Shown: one piece after another, positions 18,210-27,334 of the stretch
Layout: each line of letters opens with the position of its first letter
How positions within the stretch are numbered: position 1 is the first letter of the stretch
Source: Afipia sp. Root123D2
Lineage (GTDB): Bacteria; Pseudomonadota; Alphaproteobacteria; Rhizobiales; Xanthobacteraceae
Length of the DNA: 64,000 bases
Direction: 5' to 3'
Assembly: GCF_001425835.1 (NCBI RefSeq)
Contig: NZ_LMDP01000003.1
Span: 862,415 to 926,414, forward strand
The notes under the pieces: model-generated
Seen by the model: only the letters and a program-made list of their open reading frames with translations
What the model was told of the DNA's origin: nothing
Database searches by the model: none
Translations under genes and position numbers: made by a program

Positions 18210-19739
18210 TTACGGCTTCGCATAGAGCTTGGCGTAGGCGTCGCGCAGCACGTTCTTCTGCACCTTGCCCATGGTGTTGCGCGGCAACTCATCGGCGAAC
18301 AGCACCCGTTTCGGCATCTTGAATTTCGCCAGCCGCCCATCGAGCGCCTGCAGGATCGCGGCTTCCTCGAGTTTCGCGCCTTTCTCCCTCACCACCACGG
18401 CGGTGACGCCCTCGCCGAAATCGGCGTGCGGTACGCCGATCACTGCGCTTTCGGTGACACCGGGAATGGCGTCGATCTCGTTTTCGACTTCCTTGGGATA
18501 GACGTTGAAGCCGCCGGAAATCACCAGGTCCTTGCCGCGTCCGATGATGTGGACATAGCCCTTGCTGTCGATCTTGCCGAGGTCGCCGGTGATGAAGAAC
18601 CCGTCGTCGCGAAATTCGCTTTTGGTCTTCTCGGGCATCTGCCAGTAGCCCTTGAACACGTTGGGGCCCTTGACCTCGATCATGCCGATCTCGTCGCGCG
18701 CGAGTTCTTTGCCGGTCTCCGGATCGGTGACGCGCGCCGAGACGCCCGGCAACGGGAAGCCGACCGCGCCCGGCACGCGATCGCCGTCATAGGGGTTCGA
18801 CGTGTTCATGTTGGTTTCGGTCATGCCGTAGCGTTCGAGTACGGCGTGACCGGTGCGCGCTGACCATTCGCGATGGGTTTCGGCGAGCAGCGGCGCCGAG
18901 CCGGAAACAAACAGCCGCATGTGGCTTGTCGCTTCTTTGGTCAGGCGCGGATTCTGCAGCAGGCGCGTGTAGAAAGTCGGCACGCCCATCAGCACCGTCG
19001 CGCGCGGCATCAGATCGATGATCCGGTCGACATCGAGCTTGTTGAGGAAGATCATCGCGGCGCGCGCGAACAGCGTCACGTTGCTAGCCACGAACAGGCC
19101 GTGGGTGTGATAGATCGGCAGCGCGTGGATCAGCACGTCCTTGTCGGTGAAGCGCCAGTAATCGACCAGCGTCAGCGAATTCGACGCCAGGTTGTCGTGC
19201 GACAGCATTGCGCCTTTGGAGCGGCCGGTGGTGCCCGACGTGTAGAGGATGGCGGCGAGGTCGTCGTTGCCGCGCTGCGCGGTGGCGAATTCCGGATTCG
19301 CCTTCGCAGCACCCTCGGTCAGCGAGCCTTTGCCCGCGGCATCAAGCGTATCGACCCTGGCGCCAACCTTGGCTGCGATTTTCTCAATGCCTTCCGCCTT
19401 TGACGGGTCGCACACCACCAGCGACGGCTTGGCGTCGCCGATGAAATAGTCGAGTTCGTTGAGCGTGTAGGCGGTATTGAGCGGCAGGTAGATCGCGCCG
19501 GCGCGCACGGTGGCGAGATACAGCACTAAACCCGAAACCGACTTCTCCGTTTGCGCTGCAACACGGTCGCCGACCTTGACGCCGCGCGACACCAGATAAT
19601 TCGCGAACCGGCCCGAAAGCGCGATCAAGTCGCCATAGCTGATGCGCCGGCCATCGGCGGTCTCGATAGCGAGGCGCGCGGGATTATCGAGGTTGTCGAA
19701 CAGGCGGGAAAACAGGTTGGCGTTGGCGCTGGCGTTCAT
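18210..19739 (-). CDS. matB: Malonyl-CoA synthetase
   Basis: A 509-residue member of the acyl-adenylate-forming family (ANL) that joins malonate, and often methylmalonate, to CoA with ATP. The AMP-binding motif ILYTSGTTGRSKGAML, the RYGMTETNMNTSNPYDG motif with Arg and Met typical of malonate selectivity, the FFITGDLG hinge and the C-terminal NTMGKVQKN lysine are all visible. Long stretches closely resemble the characterised Rhodopseudomonas palustris MatB from memory. The gene sits in tail-to-tail contact with the TauE/SafE gene and diverges from an SDR gene. Confidence 0.95.
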   Translation of the reverse strand: MNASANANLFSRLFDNLDNPARLAIETADGRRISYGDLIALSGRFANYLVSRGVKVGDRVAAQTEKSVSGLVLYLATVRAGAIYLPLNTAYTLNELDYFIGDAKPSLVVCDPSKAEGIEKIAAKVGARVDTLDAAGKGSLTEGAAKANPEFATAQRGNDDLAAILYTSGTTGRSKGAMLSHDNLASNSLTLVDYWRFTDKDVLIHALPIYHTHGLFVASNVTLFARAAMIFLNKLDVDRIIDLMPRATVLMGVPTFYTRLLQNPRLTKEATSHMRLFVSGSAPLLAETHREWSARTGHAVLERYGMTETNMNTSNPYDGDRVPGAVGFPLPGVSARVTDPETGKELARDEIGMIEVKGPNVFKGYWQMPEKTKSEFRDDGFFITGDLGKIDSKGYVHIIGRGKDLVISGGFNVYPKEVENEIDAIPGVTESAVIGVPHADFGEGVTAVVVREKGAKLEEAAILQALDGRLAKFKMPKRVLFADELPRNTMGKVQKNVLRDAYAKLYAKP

Positions 19740-19806
19740 GCATCATTCCAAGGCTGAGCGGGCTGATTGATCCGCCACGTTTTACCCAACAACGGAGACC
19801 AGCGGA

Positions 19807-20547
19807 ATGAGCAACGACAAGAAAAAAGTAGCATGGGTCACGGGTGGCGGTAGTGGTATCGGGCTCGCTGGAGCGCAGGCGCTCGCGGCCGAAGGCTGGA
19901 CGGTGGTGATTTCGGGCCGGCGGAAGGAGGTCATCGACGCCGCAGCGGCGGATATCGCCAAATCCGGCGGCAAGGTGGAAGCGATCGCGCTGGATGTCGG
20001 CAATGCGGATCACGTCAATTTCGTAGCGCAGGGCATCATCGGCAAGCATGGCCGCGTCGATCTGCTGGTGAACAGTGCCGGCCTCAACGTGCCCAAGCGG
20101 AGCTGGGATCAGTTCAGCAACGACGGCTGGGACAAGGTCGTCAACATCAATCTGAACGGATTGCTCTACTGCATGCATGCGGTGCTGCCGACCATGCGTG
20201 CTCAAAAGGATGGCTGCATCATCAACATCGCCTCGTGGGCGGGGCATTTCGTCTCGCCGATGACGGGTCCGGCCTACACCGCGACCAAGCATGCGGTGGT
20301 GGCGCTGACCCATTCCTTCAACATGGAAGAGTTCAGGAACGGATTGCGCGCTTGCTGCATTTCGCCGGCGGAAGTTGCGACGCCGATTCTCAAGTCGCGT
20401 CCTGTGCCGCCGTCGGAAGAGGATATGTCGCGCATGCTGCAACCTGAAGATCTCGGCCGCACCATCGCGTTTGTCGCGAATATGCCTCCGCATGTCTGCG
20501 TCAATGAGGTTCTGATCAGCCCGACCTGGAACCGGACGTTCCTTTAA
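19807..20547 (+). CDS. SDR-family oxidoreductase
   Basis: A 246-residue classical short-chain dehydrogenase. The cofactor motif TGGGSGIG is at residues 12-19, VNSAG (NNAG variant) near 88-92, and the catalytic Ser 143, Tyr 157 and Lys 161 (YTATK) are present. RR at positions 38-39 after the second strand suggests a preference for NADP. The start follows CAGCGGA. It is divergent from matB with 67 bases between start codons; any metabolic link is speculative. Confidence 0.9.
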   Translation: MSNDKKKVAWVTGGGSGIGLAGAQALAAEGWTVVISGRRKEVIDAAAADIAKSGGKVEAIALDVGNADHVNFVAQGIIGKHGRVDLLVNSAGLNVPKRSWDQFSNDGWDKVVNINLNGLLYCMHAVLPTMRAQKDGCIINIASWAGHFVSPMTGPAYTATKHAVVALTHSFNMEEFRNGLRACCISPAEVATPILKSRPVPPSEEDMSRMLQPEDLGRTIAFVANMPPHVCVNEVLISPTWNRTFL

Positions 20548-20745
20548 CCGGGAGGCATGCGGGACACAGGAAGCTGCGTGGCATCAGGCGCGCAGCTCTC
20601 CTTCATTTGTATTGGATCAAATGCGAACCAGCCGGAACTCACGCCCGTGTGAGTCGGGAACGGCATCGATTCGGAACGCCCACAGCAATGGGTTGTTAGC
20701 TTCATGCCTCGGATGGCGACCACAATCCGATAAATGGAGTAATCA

Positions 20746-21123
20746 ATGAGAACCATGAAAATGCTGGCAGCTGCGGCGGTTGTCGCGGCTGCGATGACAA
20801 CGCCGGCGCTTGCGCAGGATCAAATTCATCATCGCTCGGGCATCCATTCGCGAAGTTACGACAGTAACGCGTACTATCGCGGCGACGACTGGAATCGGCG
20901 CGACTCCGGGTTCTGGCCCGGTGAGGTCGCGGCAGGTGTCGTTGGCGGCGCTGTCGGTGCTGCTGGCGCAATCGCGACCGCGCCTTTCCAGACGAGATCA
21001 TACGGCTACAACTCGTATGCCTATAACGGCAACGCCACCAGCTTCAACGGCCCAAGCGGATTCGTCTGTCAGCCGGGCACATGGTTTCGTGGAGAAGACG
21101 GCCGACGGCATATCTGCCAGTAA
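20746..21123 (+). CDS. Small exported protein of unknown function
   Basis: A 125-residue protein with a clear signal peptide (MRTMKMLAAAAVVAAAMTT... cleaved near ALAQ, residue 24). The mature part is rich in Ser, Tyr, Asn and Gly, with a Gly/Ala hydrophobic segment (GVVGGAVGAAGAIATAPF) and a conserved-looking C-terminus FVCQPGTWFRGEDGRRHICQ that holds two Cys. GGAG lies 7 bases before the ATG. Similar short proteins occur widely in Bradyrhizobium relatives without known function. Confidence 0.75.
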   Translation: MRTMKMLAAAAVVAAAMTTPALAQDQIHHRSGIHSRSYDSNAYYRGDDWNRRDSGFWPGEVAAGVVGGAVGAAGAIATAPFQTRSYGYNSYAYNGNATSFNGPSGFVCQPGTWFRGEDGRRHICQ

Positions 21124-21155
21124 TCGCGTGAAAGTATCGTAGAAGCAATGCAGAG

Positions 21156-21189
21156 AAGGAGGGCCCAGTATTTCGGCCCTCCTTTTATT
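21156..21189 (+). terminator. Rho-independent terminator
   Basis: A 10-bp inverted repeat AAGGAGGGCC / GGCCCTCCTT (21156-21165 and 21175-21184) with a 9-base loop, followed by TTATT. Located 33 bases after the small exported protein gene. Confidence 0.8.
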
Positions 21190-21420
21190 GTATTCGGATG
21201 AATTATTGTGTCCGGACAAACATCGCGCGCCGTCTCTTTCGCTTCGCCGGCGATACGTTGGATCGGCAAAAAGTTTCATCGATCCGAAAATTTATTCTTT
21301 GAACCCGCTCGTCCTCTCCTTCCGTAGCTTGGTCAACGTCAGCGCAGTCGTCCTCCAAGGCTGTGCGCTGTCGTTCCAGTCCGGCGCTCTGGCCGGATGT
21401 CCAATCATCGGGAGACGAAA

Positions 21421-21999
21421 ATGTCCAAGCGTATTGTTCTTATGTCCGCCGCCGCTCTCGGCGCGTTGGCTCTCACGGCTTCGGTTGTTGTGCCGGTTCA
21501 GGCCAAAGACAAGATGATGAAAAGCGAGATGTCCGGCGCCGTGATGGTCGGCGGCGCCGCGATGTTTCCGTCGAAGAATATCGTTCAGAACGCGGTTAAC
21601 TCCAAGGATCACACCACGCTGGTCGCAGCGGTGAAGGCGGCGGGCCTTGTCGACACATTGTCGGGACCGGGACCTTTCACGGTGTTTGCCCCAACCAATG
21701 CAGCATTCGGCAAGTTGCCGAAGGGCACCGTCGAAACGCTGGTGAAGCCCGAGAGCAAGGCGACCCTCACCAAGATTCTCACCTATCACGTGGTGCCCGG
21801 CAAGCTGAGCGCAGCCGATCTGACCGATGGCAAGAAGCTGACCACGGTCGAAGGTGAGACCCTGACCGTCAAGCACGATGGCAACAAGATCTGGATTGTC
21901 GATGCCAAGGGCGGCAAGTCGCAGGTGACCATTCCGGACGTCAACCAGTCGAACGGCGTGATCCATGTGGTGAACACCGTTCTGATGCCGGCGACCTGA
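21421..21999 (+). CDS. Exported fasciclin (FAS1)-domain protein
   Basis: A 192-residue protein with a signal peptide (residues 1 to about 29, ending PVQA) and one FAS1 domain. FAS1 landmarks are FTVFAPTNAAFGKLP and ILTYHVVPGKLS, and NGVIHVVNTVLMP closes the domain. FAS1 domains mediate adhesion or extracellular-matrix contacts; in alphaproteobacteria small secreted FAS1 proteins are common and mostly unstudied. The start at 21421 follows GGGAG; an in-frame ATG at 21397 would only extend the charged N-terminus. Confidence 0.9.
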   Translation: MSKRIVLMSAAALGALALTASVVVPVQAKDKMMKSEMSGAVMVGGAAMFPSKNIVQNAVNSKDHTTLVAAVKAAGLVDTLSGPGPFTVFAPTNAAFGKLPKGTVETLVKPESKATLTKILTYHVVPGKLSAADLTDGKKLTTVEGETLTVKHDGNKIWIVDAKGGKSQVTIPDVNQSNGVIHVVNTVLMPAT

Positions 22000-22034
22000 T
22001 CGTTCGCACACCGGCTCAGTCCGAACGGCGCGCA

Positions 22035-22061
22035 GCGGGCCGGGGATGTCCCCCGGCCTGC
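22035..22061 (+). terminator. GC-rich terminator-like hairpin
   Basis: An 11-bp stem (22035-22045 and 22051-22061, one G-T pair) with loop ATGTC, 35 bases after the fasciclin stop. The T tract after it is poor, so intrinsic termination is uncertain. Confidence 0.45.
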
Positions 22062-22207
22062 TTCACGTTGAGGTGATCTTGTGCCGTGAGCGAATGATTC
22101 CCGGTGCGGCAGCACCTTTTGCCGCACGACCGGGTAACAAAACTGGATTAAAATCGTACAGGTCAGGGTCACGCCGCTTTGGCGACCAGCCTGGGTTCAA
22201 ACCGATC

Positions 22208-22855
22208 ATGTCGAGTCTGCCAACATCGAACCTGCAAATGCCCCTGGCGCCCGCGCGGAATTCCGACGCCGCGAAAGTCATTCAACCGGCATGGGTCAGG
22301 ATCGTTCACTGGATCAACGCGGTTGCGATGATCATGATGATCATGTCGGGCTGGCAGATTTATAACGCATCGCCGCTGTTTGATTTTACGTTCTCGCGCT
22401 CGATCACGCTCGGCGGCTGGCTCGGCGGCGCGCTGCTCTGGCACTTCGCGGCGATGTGGCTGCTGATGGTCAATGGTCTGGTCTATCTGGTTCTTGGCTT
22501 CGTCACCGGCCGCTTCCGCAGGAAATTGCTCCCGCTCTCGGCTGGCGGCGTGATCGGCGACACCGAGGCGGCGTTGACCGGCAAGCTGTCGCATGACGAC
22601 CTCACCAAGTACAACCAGATCCAGAAGCTGCTTTATGCTGGCATCATCGTGGTCGGTGTGCTGATCGTGCTGTCCGGATTGTCGATCTGGAAGCCGGTGC
22701 AGCTGCAGTGGCTCACAGCGCTGTTCGGCGGCTACGACGTTGCGCGCTATGTCCATTTCTTCTGCATGGCCGTCATCGTCGCCTTTCTGGTGATCCACGT
22801 CGCGCTGGCGCTGCTGGTTCCGAAGAGCCTGCGCGCCATGATTATCGGCCGCTGA
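22208..22855 (+). CDS. Cytochrome b/b6-domain membrane protein, partner of Moco oxidoreductase
   Basis: A 215-residue integral membrane protein with about four helices. Histidines suited to heme b binding are in RIVHWINAVAM, LLWHFAAMWLLM and the last helix region YVHFFCMAVIV...VIHVAL. It resembles the cytochrome b561-like subunits that pair with periplasmic molybdoenzymes. The next gene, 25 bases on, is such a molybdoenzyme, so the pair probably passes electrons between the quinone pool and the periplasm. The start at 22208 (MSSLPTSNLQ) is the best guess; 22238 is also possible, and a frame opening at 22046 is less likely. Confidence 0.85.
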   Translation: MSSLPTSNLQMPLAPARNSDAAKVIQPAWVRIVHWINAVAMIMMIMSGWQIYNASPLFDFTFSRSITLGGWLGGALLWHFAAMWLLMVNGLVYLVLGFVTGRFRRKLLPLSAGGVIGDTEAALTGKLSHDDLTKYNQIQKLLYAGIIVVGVLIVLSGLSIWKPVQLQWLTALFGGYDVARYVHFFCMAVIVAFLVIHVALALLVPKSLRAMIIGR

Positions 22856-22880
22856 CAACTGGATTGAAGGAAGCGTCATC

Positions 22881-23666
22881 ATGAGCCGTCTTCGCAAACT
22901 TCTGATCCCGGGCGTCGACAAGACGCTACTCGTCAAGGACGCGACGAAGCTACTGCCGGACCCGGCGCGGCGCCGGTTTATCGCCGGCGGCGCCAGCCTC
23001 GGGGCGCTGACGCTGCTGACCGGCTGCGATGTTGTCGACAGCTCGTCGGCGGAAGCGCTGCTGACCAAGATTTCGAAGTTCAACGACCGGGTGCAGGCGC
23101 TGCTGTTCAATCCAAATACGCTGGCTCCGGAATTCCCGGAAAGCGCGATCACCCGGCCGTTTCCGTTCAATGGCTACTACGCGCTCGACGATGCCCCCAG
23201 GGTGGACGGCGACAGCTGGAAGCTCGAGGTGCGCGGTCTTGTCGACAACAAGAAGCCGTGGACGCTGCAGGAGCTTTATCAACTGCCGCAGGTCAGGCAG
23301 ATCACCCGCCATATCTGCGTCGAGGGCTGGAGCGCGATCGGAAGCTGGACCGGGACGCCGCTGCGGCACTTCCTCGAACTGATCGGCGCCGACACCCGCG
23401 CGAAGTATTGCTGGTTCCAGTGCGCGGACGTCGACGGTTACAACAGCCCGCTCGACATGGCGAGTGCACTGCACCCGCAGACCCAGATGACGTTCAAATT
23501 CGGCGACGAAATCCTGCCGAGGGCCTATGGCTTCCCGATGAAAATCCGGGTGCCGACCAAGCTGGGCTTCAAGAATCCGAAGTATGTGATTTCGATGGAA
23601 GTCACCAACGACTATAAGGGCGGATACTGGGAAGATCAGGGTTACAATTCGTTCAGCGGAAGCTGA
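22881..23666 (+). CDS. Periplasmic molybdopterin-dependent oxidoreductase (sulfite-oxidase fold)
   Basis: A 261-residue protein of the sulfite oxidase/MsrP superfamily. After a 28-residue cytosolic-type leader comes a twin-arginine signal (DPARRRFIAGGASLGALTLLTGC), whose LLTGC end could also be a lipobox. The molybdenum-ligand cysteine lies in ITRHICVEGWSAIGSW. The later GFPMKIRVPTKLGFKNPKYV segment is conserved in the family. It is likely cotranscribed with the cytochrome b gene. The substrate is unknown; sulfite or protein methionine sulfoxide are the known substrates of relatives. Confidence 0.9.
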   Translation: MSRLRKLLIPGVDKTLLVKDATKLLPDPARRRFIAGGASLGALTLLTGCDVVDSSSAEALLTKISKFNDRVQALLFNPNTLAPEFPESAITRPFPFNGYYALDDAPRVDGDSWKLEVRGLVDNKKPWTLQELYQLPQVRQITRHICVEGWSAIGSWTGTPLRHFLELIGADTRAKYCWFQCADVDGYNSPLDMASALHPQTQMTFKFGDEILPRAYGFPMKIRVPTKLGFKNPKYVISMEVTNDYKGGYWEDQGYNSFSGS

Positions 23667-23722
23667 ACAATCAGAGCCCAGAAGCATTGGTATCCGACGT
23701 TTTCATGAGCAAGGAGCCTGTA

Positions 23723-24232
23723 ATGCTGAAACGATTGCTGTTGACCACATCCGTGTTGCTCGTGTGCACGGCAAGCATTGCGTCCGCGCAATCCGCCCGT
23801 GCCGTTCTCAAGGACACCAGCGGAAAGACGGTCGGCGACATCAATATGACGCAGGTGACCGACGGCGTTCTCGTCAAACTCGACGCCAAGGGGCTGCCGC
23901 CGGGCGAGCATGCCTTTCATATTCATGCGGTCGGCAAATGCGAGCCGCCGTTTAATTCTGCCGGCGGTCACTTCAATCCCGGCAACAAGAAGCACGGCAT
24001 GATGGCCGCCGACGGTCATCACGCAGGAGACATGCCTAACCTGGTCGTGCCGTCATCGGGTGATCTGACCGTCGAGGTAATGAATACCGCGGTCACTCTT
24101 CAGAAGGACAAGCCGAACTCGTTGTACCAGCCGAACGGCACCGCTTTTGTCGTTCATGCCTCGCCTGACGATTACAAGACCGATCCGACCGGCAACGCCG
24201 GCGGGCGCATCGCCTGCGGCGTTGTCGAATGA
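23723..24232 (+). CDS. sodC: Periplasmic Cu/Zn superoxide dismutase
   Basis: A 169-residue exported enzyme that dismutates superoxide. Signal peptide: residues 1 to about 22 (ending ASIASA). All metal ligands can be placed: HAFHIHAVG (Cu), GGHFNPGNKKHG (bridging and Zn His), DGHHAGDMPN (Zn His and Asp), VVHASPDD (Cu). The electrostatic-guidance Arg and the disulfide Cys are in GGRIACGVVE. AAGGAG precedes the ATG at 23723, which is why it is chosen over in-frame ATGs at 23687 and 23705. The cluster context (fasciclin, cytochrome b, Moco enzyme) is entirely envelope-facing. Confidence 0.96.
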   Translation: MLKRLLLTTSVLLVCTASIASAQSARAVLKDTSGKTVGDINMTQVTDGVLVKLDAKGLPPGEHAFHIHAVGKCEPPFNSAGGHFNPGNKKHGMMAADGHHAGDMPNLVVPSSGDLTVEVMNTAVTLQKDKPNSLYQPNGTAFVVHASPDDYKTDPTGNAGGRIACGVVE

Positions 24233-24243
24233 TGGAGGTGACG

Positions 24244-25503
24244 TCAGGAGGCGAGGCCTGATGTGACGAGGCGGCGTTGGCAGGCACATGCAAGGGCGCC
24301 CAGCGCCAGCGCCGCGGCCGAGACGTTCAACGCATATGTCAGGCTGCCCATCGCGTCGGTGATGGCGCCGGTCGCGATCGGGCCGAAGGTCTGCCCCAGC
24401 CCGAATGCCACCGTCAGGATGCCGATCACCTTCGGCCATGAGGCAGGGGGATAGTTTATCCGCGTGAACACGGTCGTCGCCGTCACCACGGCGAAGAACG
24501 CGGTGCCGAACACGAAGGCAGAGGCCGCGAGCAGCGCAGGCGCGGTGCCGAACAAGGCGAGGCCGGTACCGATGGCGGTGATTCCAATCAGGATTCCGGT
24601 GGTCATTCCGCTGTCGCCGCGTGTCATCAGTCTGCGCCACGCCCATGGCGATACGAAAGAGCTCAGCCCGATCAGGCACCAGAAGCCGCTTTGGGCCGCC
24701 GCGCTACCGCCGGCGTCGCGGATGTAGGCGATCATGAACGTCATGTAGGCGATGTACCCTGCGCCGAACAGGAAGTAGCCGGCGAGGTAGGCGAGTATCG
24801 GCCGCAGCGGGACAGCGTTCGATGTCGAGGTCGACTTGAACGGCGGCGCATCGACGCGAGTAATGAGCAGCGGCACAGTCAGAATCGTCGAGATCGCGGT
24901 CACCGCTGTCCATACGATCCACCATGAGCCCGGCCCGAAGCCCTCCAGCAGGAAGGGTGCCGCAAGGCCGGAGATGATGATGCCCAATGCGGGTCCGGTG
25001 TAGAACAGGCCGAGAAGGATGGCCGACTGAGCCGGGCGCGATTGCGCGATCGCCGCAGCCATCGCGCCACCGGCGATAAAAGCGATCGCCGCACCGAGAC
25101 CGGCGAGCAGACGCGCGAAGGAAAACACGATGACGTTGCCGGTGATCGCGCACAGCGCCAGAGAAATCACGCAGGCCACCGTGCCGACCCAGACCGCGGC
25201 GAACAGGCCGTATCTGCGAATGAAGGCGGCGGCGCCGAGCGCGCCGGCGAGATAGCCGGCGGCGTTGATCGTGTTCATGAAACCCGCGGTGGCGTAGGAC
25301 CATCCGAGCGCATCGCGCATGTCCGGCAGCACCAGCGAGTAGGCGAAGCGTCCGATACCGAGTCCGATGGCCGGGGCGAGCGCCAGCACAAGGATCGTGC
25401 GCAAGGCATGCGCCTGTGGCGGCGAGGAATTTTCAGGTGCTGACAATGGGCGCTCCGACGGCAGCACTGTGACAGGATTTCGCTTGGCTGAACAAGGCCG
25501 CAC
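24244..25503 (-). CDS. MFS transporter, YbfB/YjiJ-type
   Basis: A predicted 12-helix permease of up to 419 residues. The first helix LAPAIGLGIGRFAYSLVLPDMR and the following NTINAAGYLAGALGA are typical of the YbfB/YjiJ MFS subgroup. The second half begins near LAYLAGYFLFGAGYIAYMTFM. The substrate is unknown. The frame opens with GTG at 25503; a second GTG at 25467 (residue 13) or an even later start is possible because the first 30 residues are polar and poorly conserved. It converges on sodC with 11 bases between and diverges from leuB. Confidence 0.87.
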   Translation of the reverse strand: MRPCSAKRNPVTVLPSERPLSAPENSSPPQAHALRTILVLALAPAIGLGIGRFAYSLVLPDMRDALGWSYATAGFMNTINAAGYLAGALGAAAFIRRYGLFAAVWVGTVACVISLALCAITGNVIVFSFARLLAGLGAAIAFIAGGAMAAAIAQSRPAQSAILLGLFYTGPALGIIISGLAAPFLLEGFGPGSWWIVWTAVTAISTILTVPLLITRVDAPPFKSTSTSNAVPLRPILAYLAGYFLFGAGYIAYMTFMIAYIRDAGGSAAAQSGFWCLIGLSSFVSPWAWRRLMTRGDSGMTTGILIGITAIGTGLALFGTAPALLAASAFVFGTAFFAVVTATTVFTRINYPPASWPKVIGILTVAFGLGQTFGPIATGAITDAMGSLTYALNVSAAALALGALACACQRRLVTSGLAS

Positions 25504-25594
25504 GAAACAATGGTGTCTTGCAAATCCCGCAGCAGCGCTCTAGCAAGTCCGGCAAGTTTGACCGACCACCGACATCTCACAAGGCACATCGATC

Positions 25595-26707
25595 ATGGCA
25601 ACCCACAAGCTCCTGCTCCTTCCCGGCGACGGTATTGGCCCCGAAGTCATGGCCGAGGTGAAGCGGCTGATCGACTGGGTGAATGGGCAGGGCATCGCCA
25701 AATTCGAGACCGAAAGCGGACTGGTCGGCGGATCGAGCTATGACGCCGACAAGGTGTCGATCACCGATGCGACGATGGCCCTGGCGCAGGCCTCGGATGC
25801 GGTGATCTTCGGCGCGGTCGGTGGTCCGAAGTGGGCTGACGTCCCTTACGAAGCGCGCCCCGAAGCCGGTCTGTTGCGGCTGCGCAAGGACATGGCGCTG
25901 TTCGCCAACCTGCGACCGGCGATCTGCTATCCGGCGCTGGCGGAGTCGTCGAGCCTCAAGAAAGACGTTGTCGAAGGTCTCGACATCATGATCGTGCGCG
26001 AACTCACCGGCGGCGTTTATTTCGGCGAGCCGAAAACCATCACCGACCTCGGCAACGGCCAGAAGCGGGCCATCGATACGCAGGTCTATGACACCTACGA
26101 GATCGAGCGCATTTCGCGCGTCGCTTTCGAGCTTGCTCGCAAGCGTCGCAACAAGATGACTTCGATGGAAAAGCACAACGTCATGAAGAGCGGCGTGTTG
26201 TGGAAGGAAGTCGTCACGCAGGTGCATGCGCGCGAATACAAGGACGTCCAGCTCGAGCATCAGTTGGCGGATTCCGGCGCGATGCAACTCGTGCGCCAGC
26301 CGAAGCAGTTCGACGTGATCGTCACCGACAACCTGTTCGGCGATATTCTCTCGGATATCGCGGCGATGCTGACCGGCTCGCTCGGCATGTTGCCATCGGC
26401 GTCGCTGGGTGAAGTCGATCAGAAGACCAGGAAGCGCAAGGCGTTGTATGAGCCGGTCCACGGTTCGGCACCGGATATCGCCGGCAAGGGACTCGCCAAT
26501 CCGGTTGCGATGCTGACGTCGTTCGGCATGGCGCTGCGCTATTCGTTCGACATGGGCGAACTGGCCGACAAGCTCGATCAGGCGATTGCAACCGTGCTGG
26601 CAAAGGGGATTCGCACCGGCGACATCAAGTCGGAAGGATCGACCGTGGTCAGCACGTCGCAGATGGGCGAAGCGATCCTGAAGGAAGTGCAGGCGCTGTA
26701 CGCCTGA
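25595..26707 (+). CDS. leuB: 3-isopropylmalate dehydrogenase
   Basis: A 370-residue enzyme that oxidises and decarboxylates 3-isopropylmalate to the leucine precursor 2-oxoisocaproate, using [14 protein letters not shown] opens the protein; the substrate-binding arginines appear in [17 protein letters not shown] and [38 protein letters not shown] and [19 protein letters not shown] bind metal and NAD. The start is the conserved [13 protein letters not shown]. leuC and leuD lie 6-9 kb downstream on the opposite strand. Confidence 0.98.
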   Translation: MATHKLLLLPGDGIGPEVMAEVKRLIDWVNGQGIAKFETESGLVGGSSYDADKVSITDATMALAQASDAVIFGAVGGPKWADVPYEARPEAGLLRLRKDMALFANLRPAICYPALAESSSLKKDVVEGLDIMIVRELTGGVYFGEPKTITDLGNGQKRAIDTQVYDTYEIERISRVAFELARKRRNKMTSMEKHNVMKSGVLWKEVVTQVHAREYKDVQLEHQLADSGAMQLVRQPKQFDVIVTDNLFGDILSDIAAMLTGSLGMLPSASLGEVDQKTRKRKALYEPVHGSAPDIAGKGLANPVAMLTSFGMALRYSFDMGELADKLDQAIATVLAKGIRTGDIKSEGSTVVSTSQMGEAILKEVQALYA

Positions 26708-26734
26708 GTCTCGTCATCGCGTGATCCGATCAAG

Positions 26735-26765
26735 AAAAATGCCCGGCAAAAGCCGGACATTTTGA
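26735..26765. terminator. Rho-independent terminator after leuB
   Basis: Inverted repeat AAATGCCCGGC / GCCGGACATTT with one mismatch and an AAAA loop, framed by A and T runs, so it may serve both leuB and the convergent small gene. Confidence 0.8.
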
Positions 26766-26788
26766 TTTCGGGGAGGATCGTTGCGAGA

Positions 26789-27187
26789 TCAGTAGAGCGG
26801 AATCCGCTCCGGATAACCACCGACGTCCCACGGGCTGCTCAGCGGCTGGCGAGCCTGATAGGTCCGGTCGATGCTGTGGCCGTAGTTATAGCCCGGCGGA
26901 TAAGCATAGTCGGTGAACTTGCGCTCGCCGGGAAGCACTTCGGTGCCGGCATCGAGCCATGAGCGGCGCGTCACGTAAACGCGGGTGCGCGGGCCGGCGC
27001 GGTAGGAGTAGTTGGGGCCGCCATTGGTGGCCTGCACTGTGCGGTATTTCTTCTTCGGCGCAGCATTGGCGTCCGATGCGTTCAGGCCGAATGCCATCGC
27101 GGCGGAAGCGGCCAGCACGATTGTCGCCAGTTTTGCGCCCGACATTTTCACACCGGGGCTGTTTGCGCGGAAGAGTCTCAAAACCAT
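26789..27187 (-). CDS. Small exported Tyr/Arg-rich protein of unknown function
   Basis: A 132-residue protein from ATG 27187, preferred because GAGG lies 5 bases upstream; an ATG at 27145 (MSGAKLATIVL) would give a more classic signal peptide. The hydrophobic region (about residues 17-35) ends near DANA-APKKK. The mature part is rich in Tyr, Arg, Pro and Gly (SYRAGPRTRVYVTRRSW, AYPPGYNYGHSID). No domain is recognised. Similar short envelope proteins are frequent in this bacterial family. Confidence 0.7.
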   Translation of the reverse strand: MVLRLFRANSPGVKMSGAKLATIVLAASAAMAFGLNASDANAAPKKKYRTVQATNGGPNYSYRAGPRTRVYVTRRSWLDAGTEVLPGERKFTDYAYPPGYNYGHSIDRTYQARQPLSSPWDVGGYPERIPLY

Positions 27188-27334
27188 CATGTCCTCACGG
27201 GAATTCCAGATTGGCGACATGTTACCCGTTCGGGCAATGCGGCCACAAGGTGAATTGGGTCACACTCAGGGACAATAACAGCCCTGTGGGGCAAAATGTT
27301 TCATGCGAGCCAGAGATTTAGCGGGTATCGCGGA

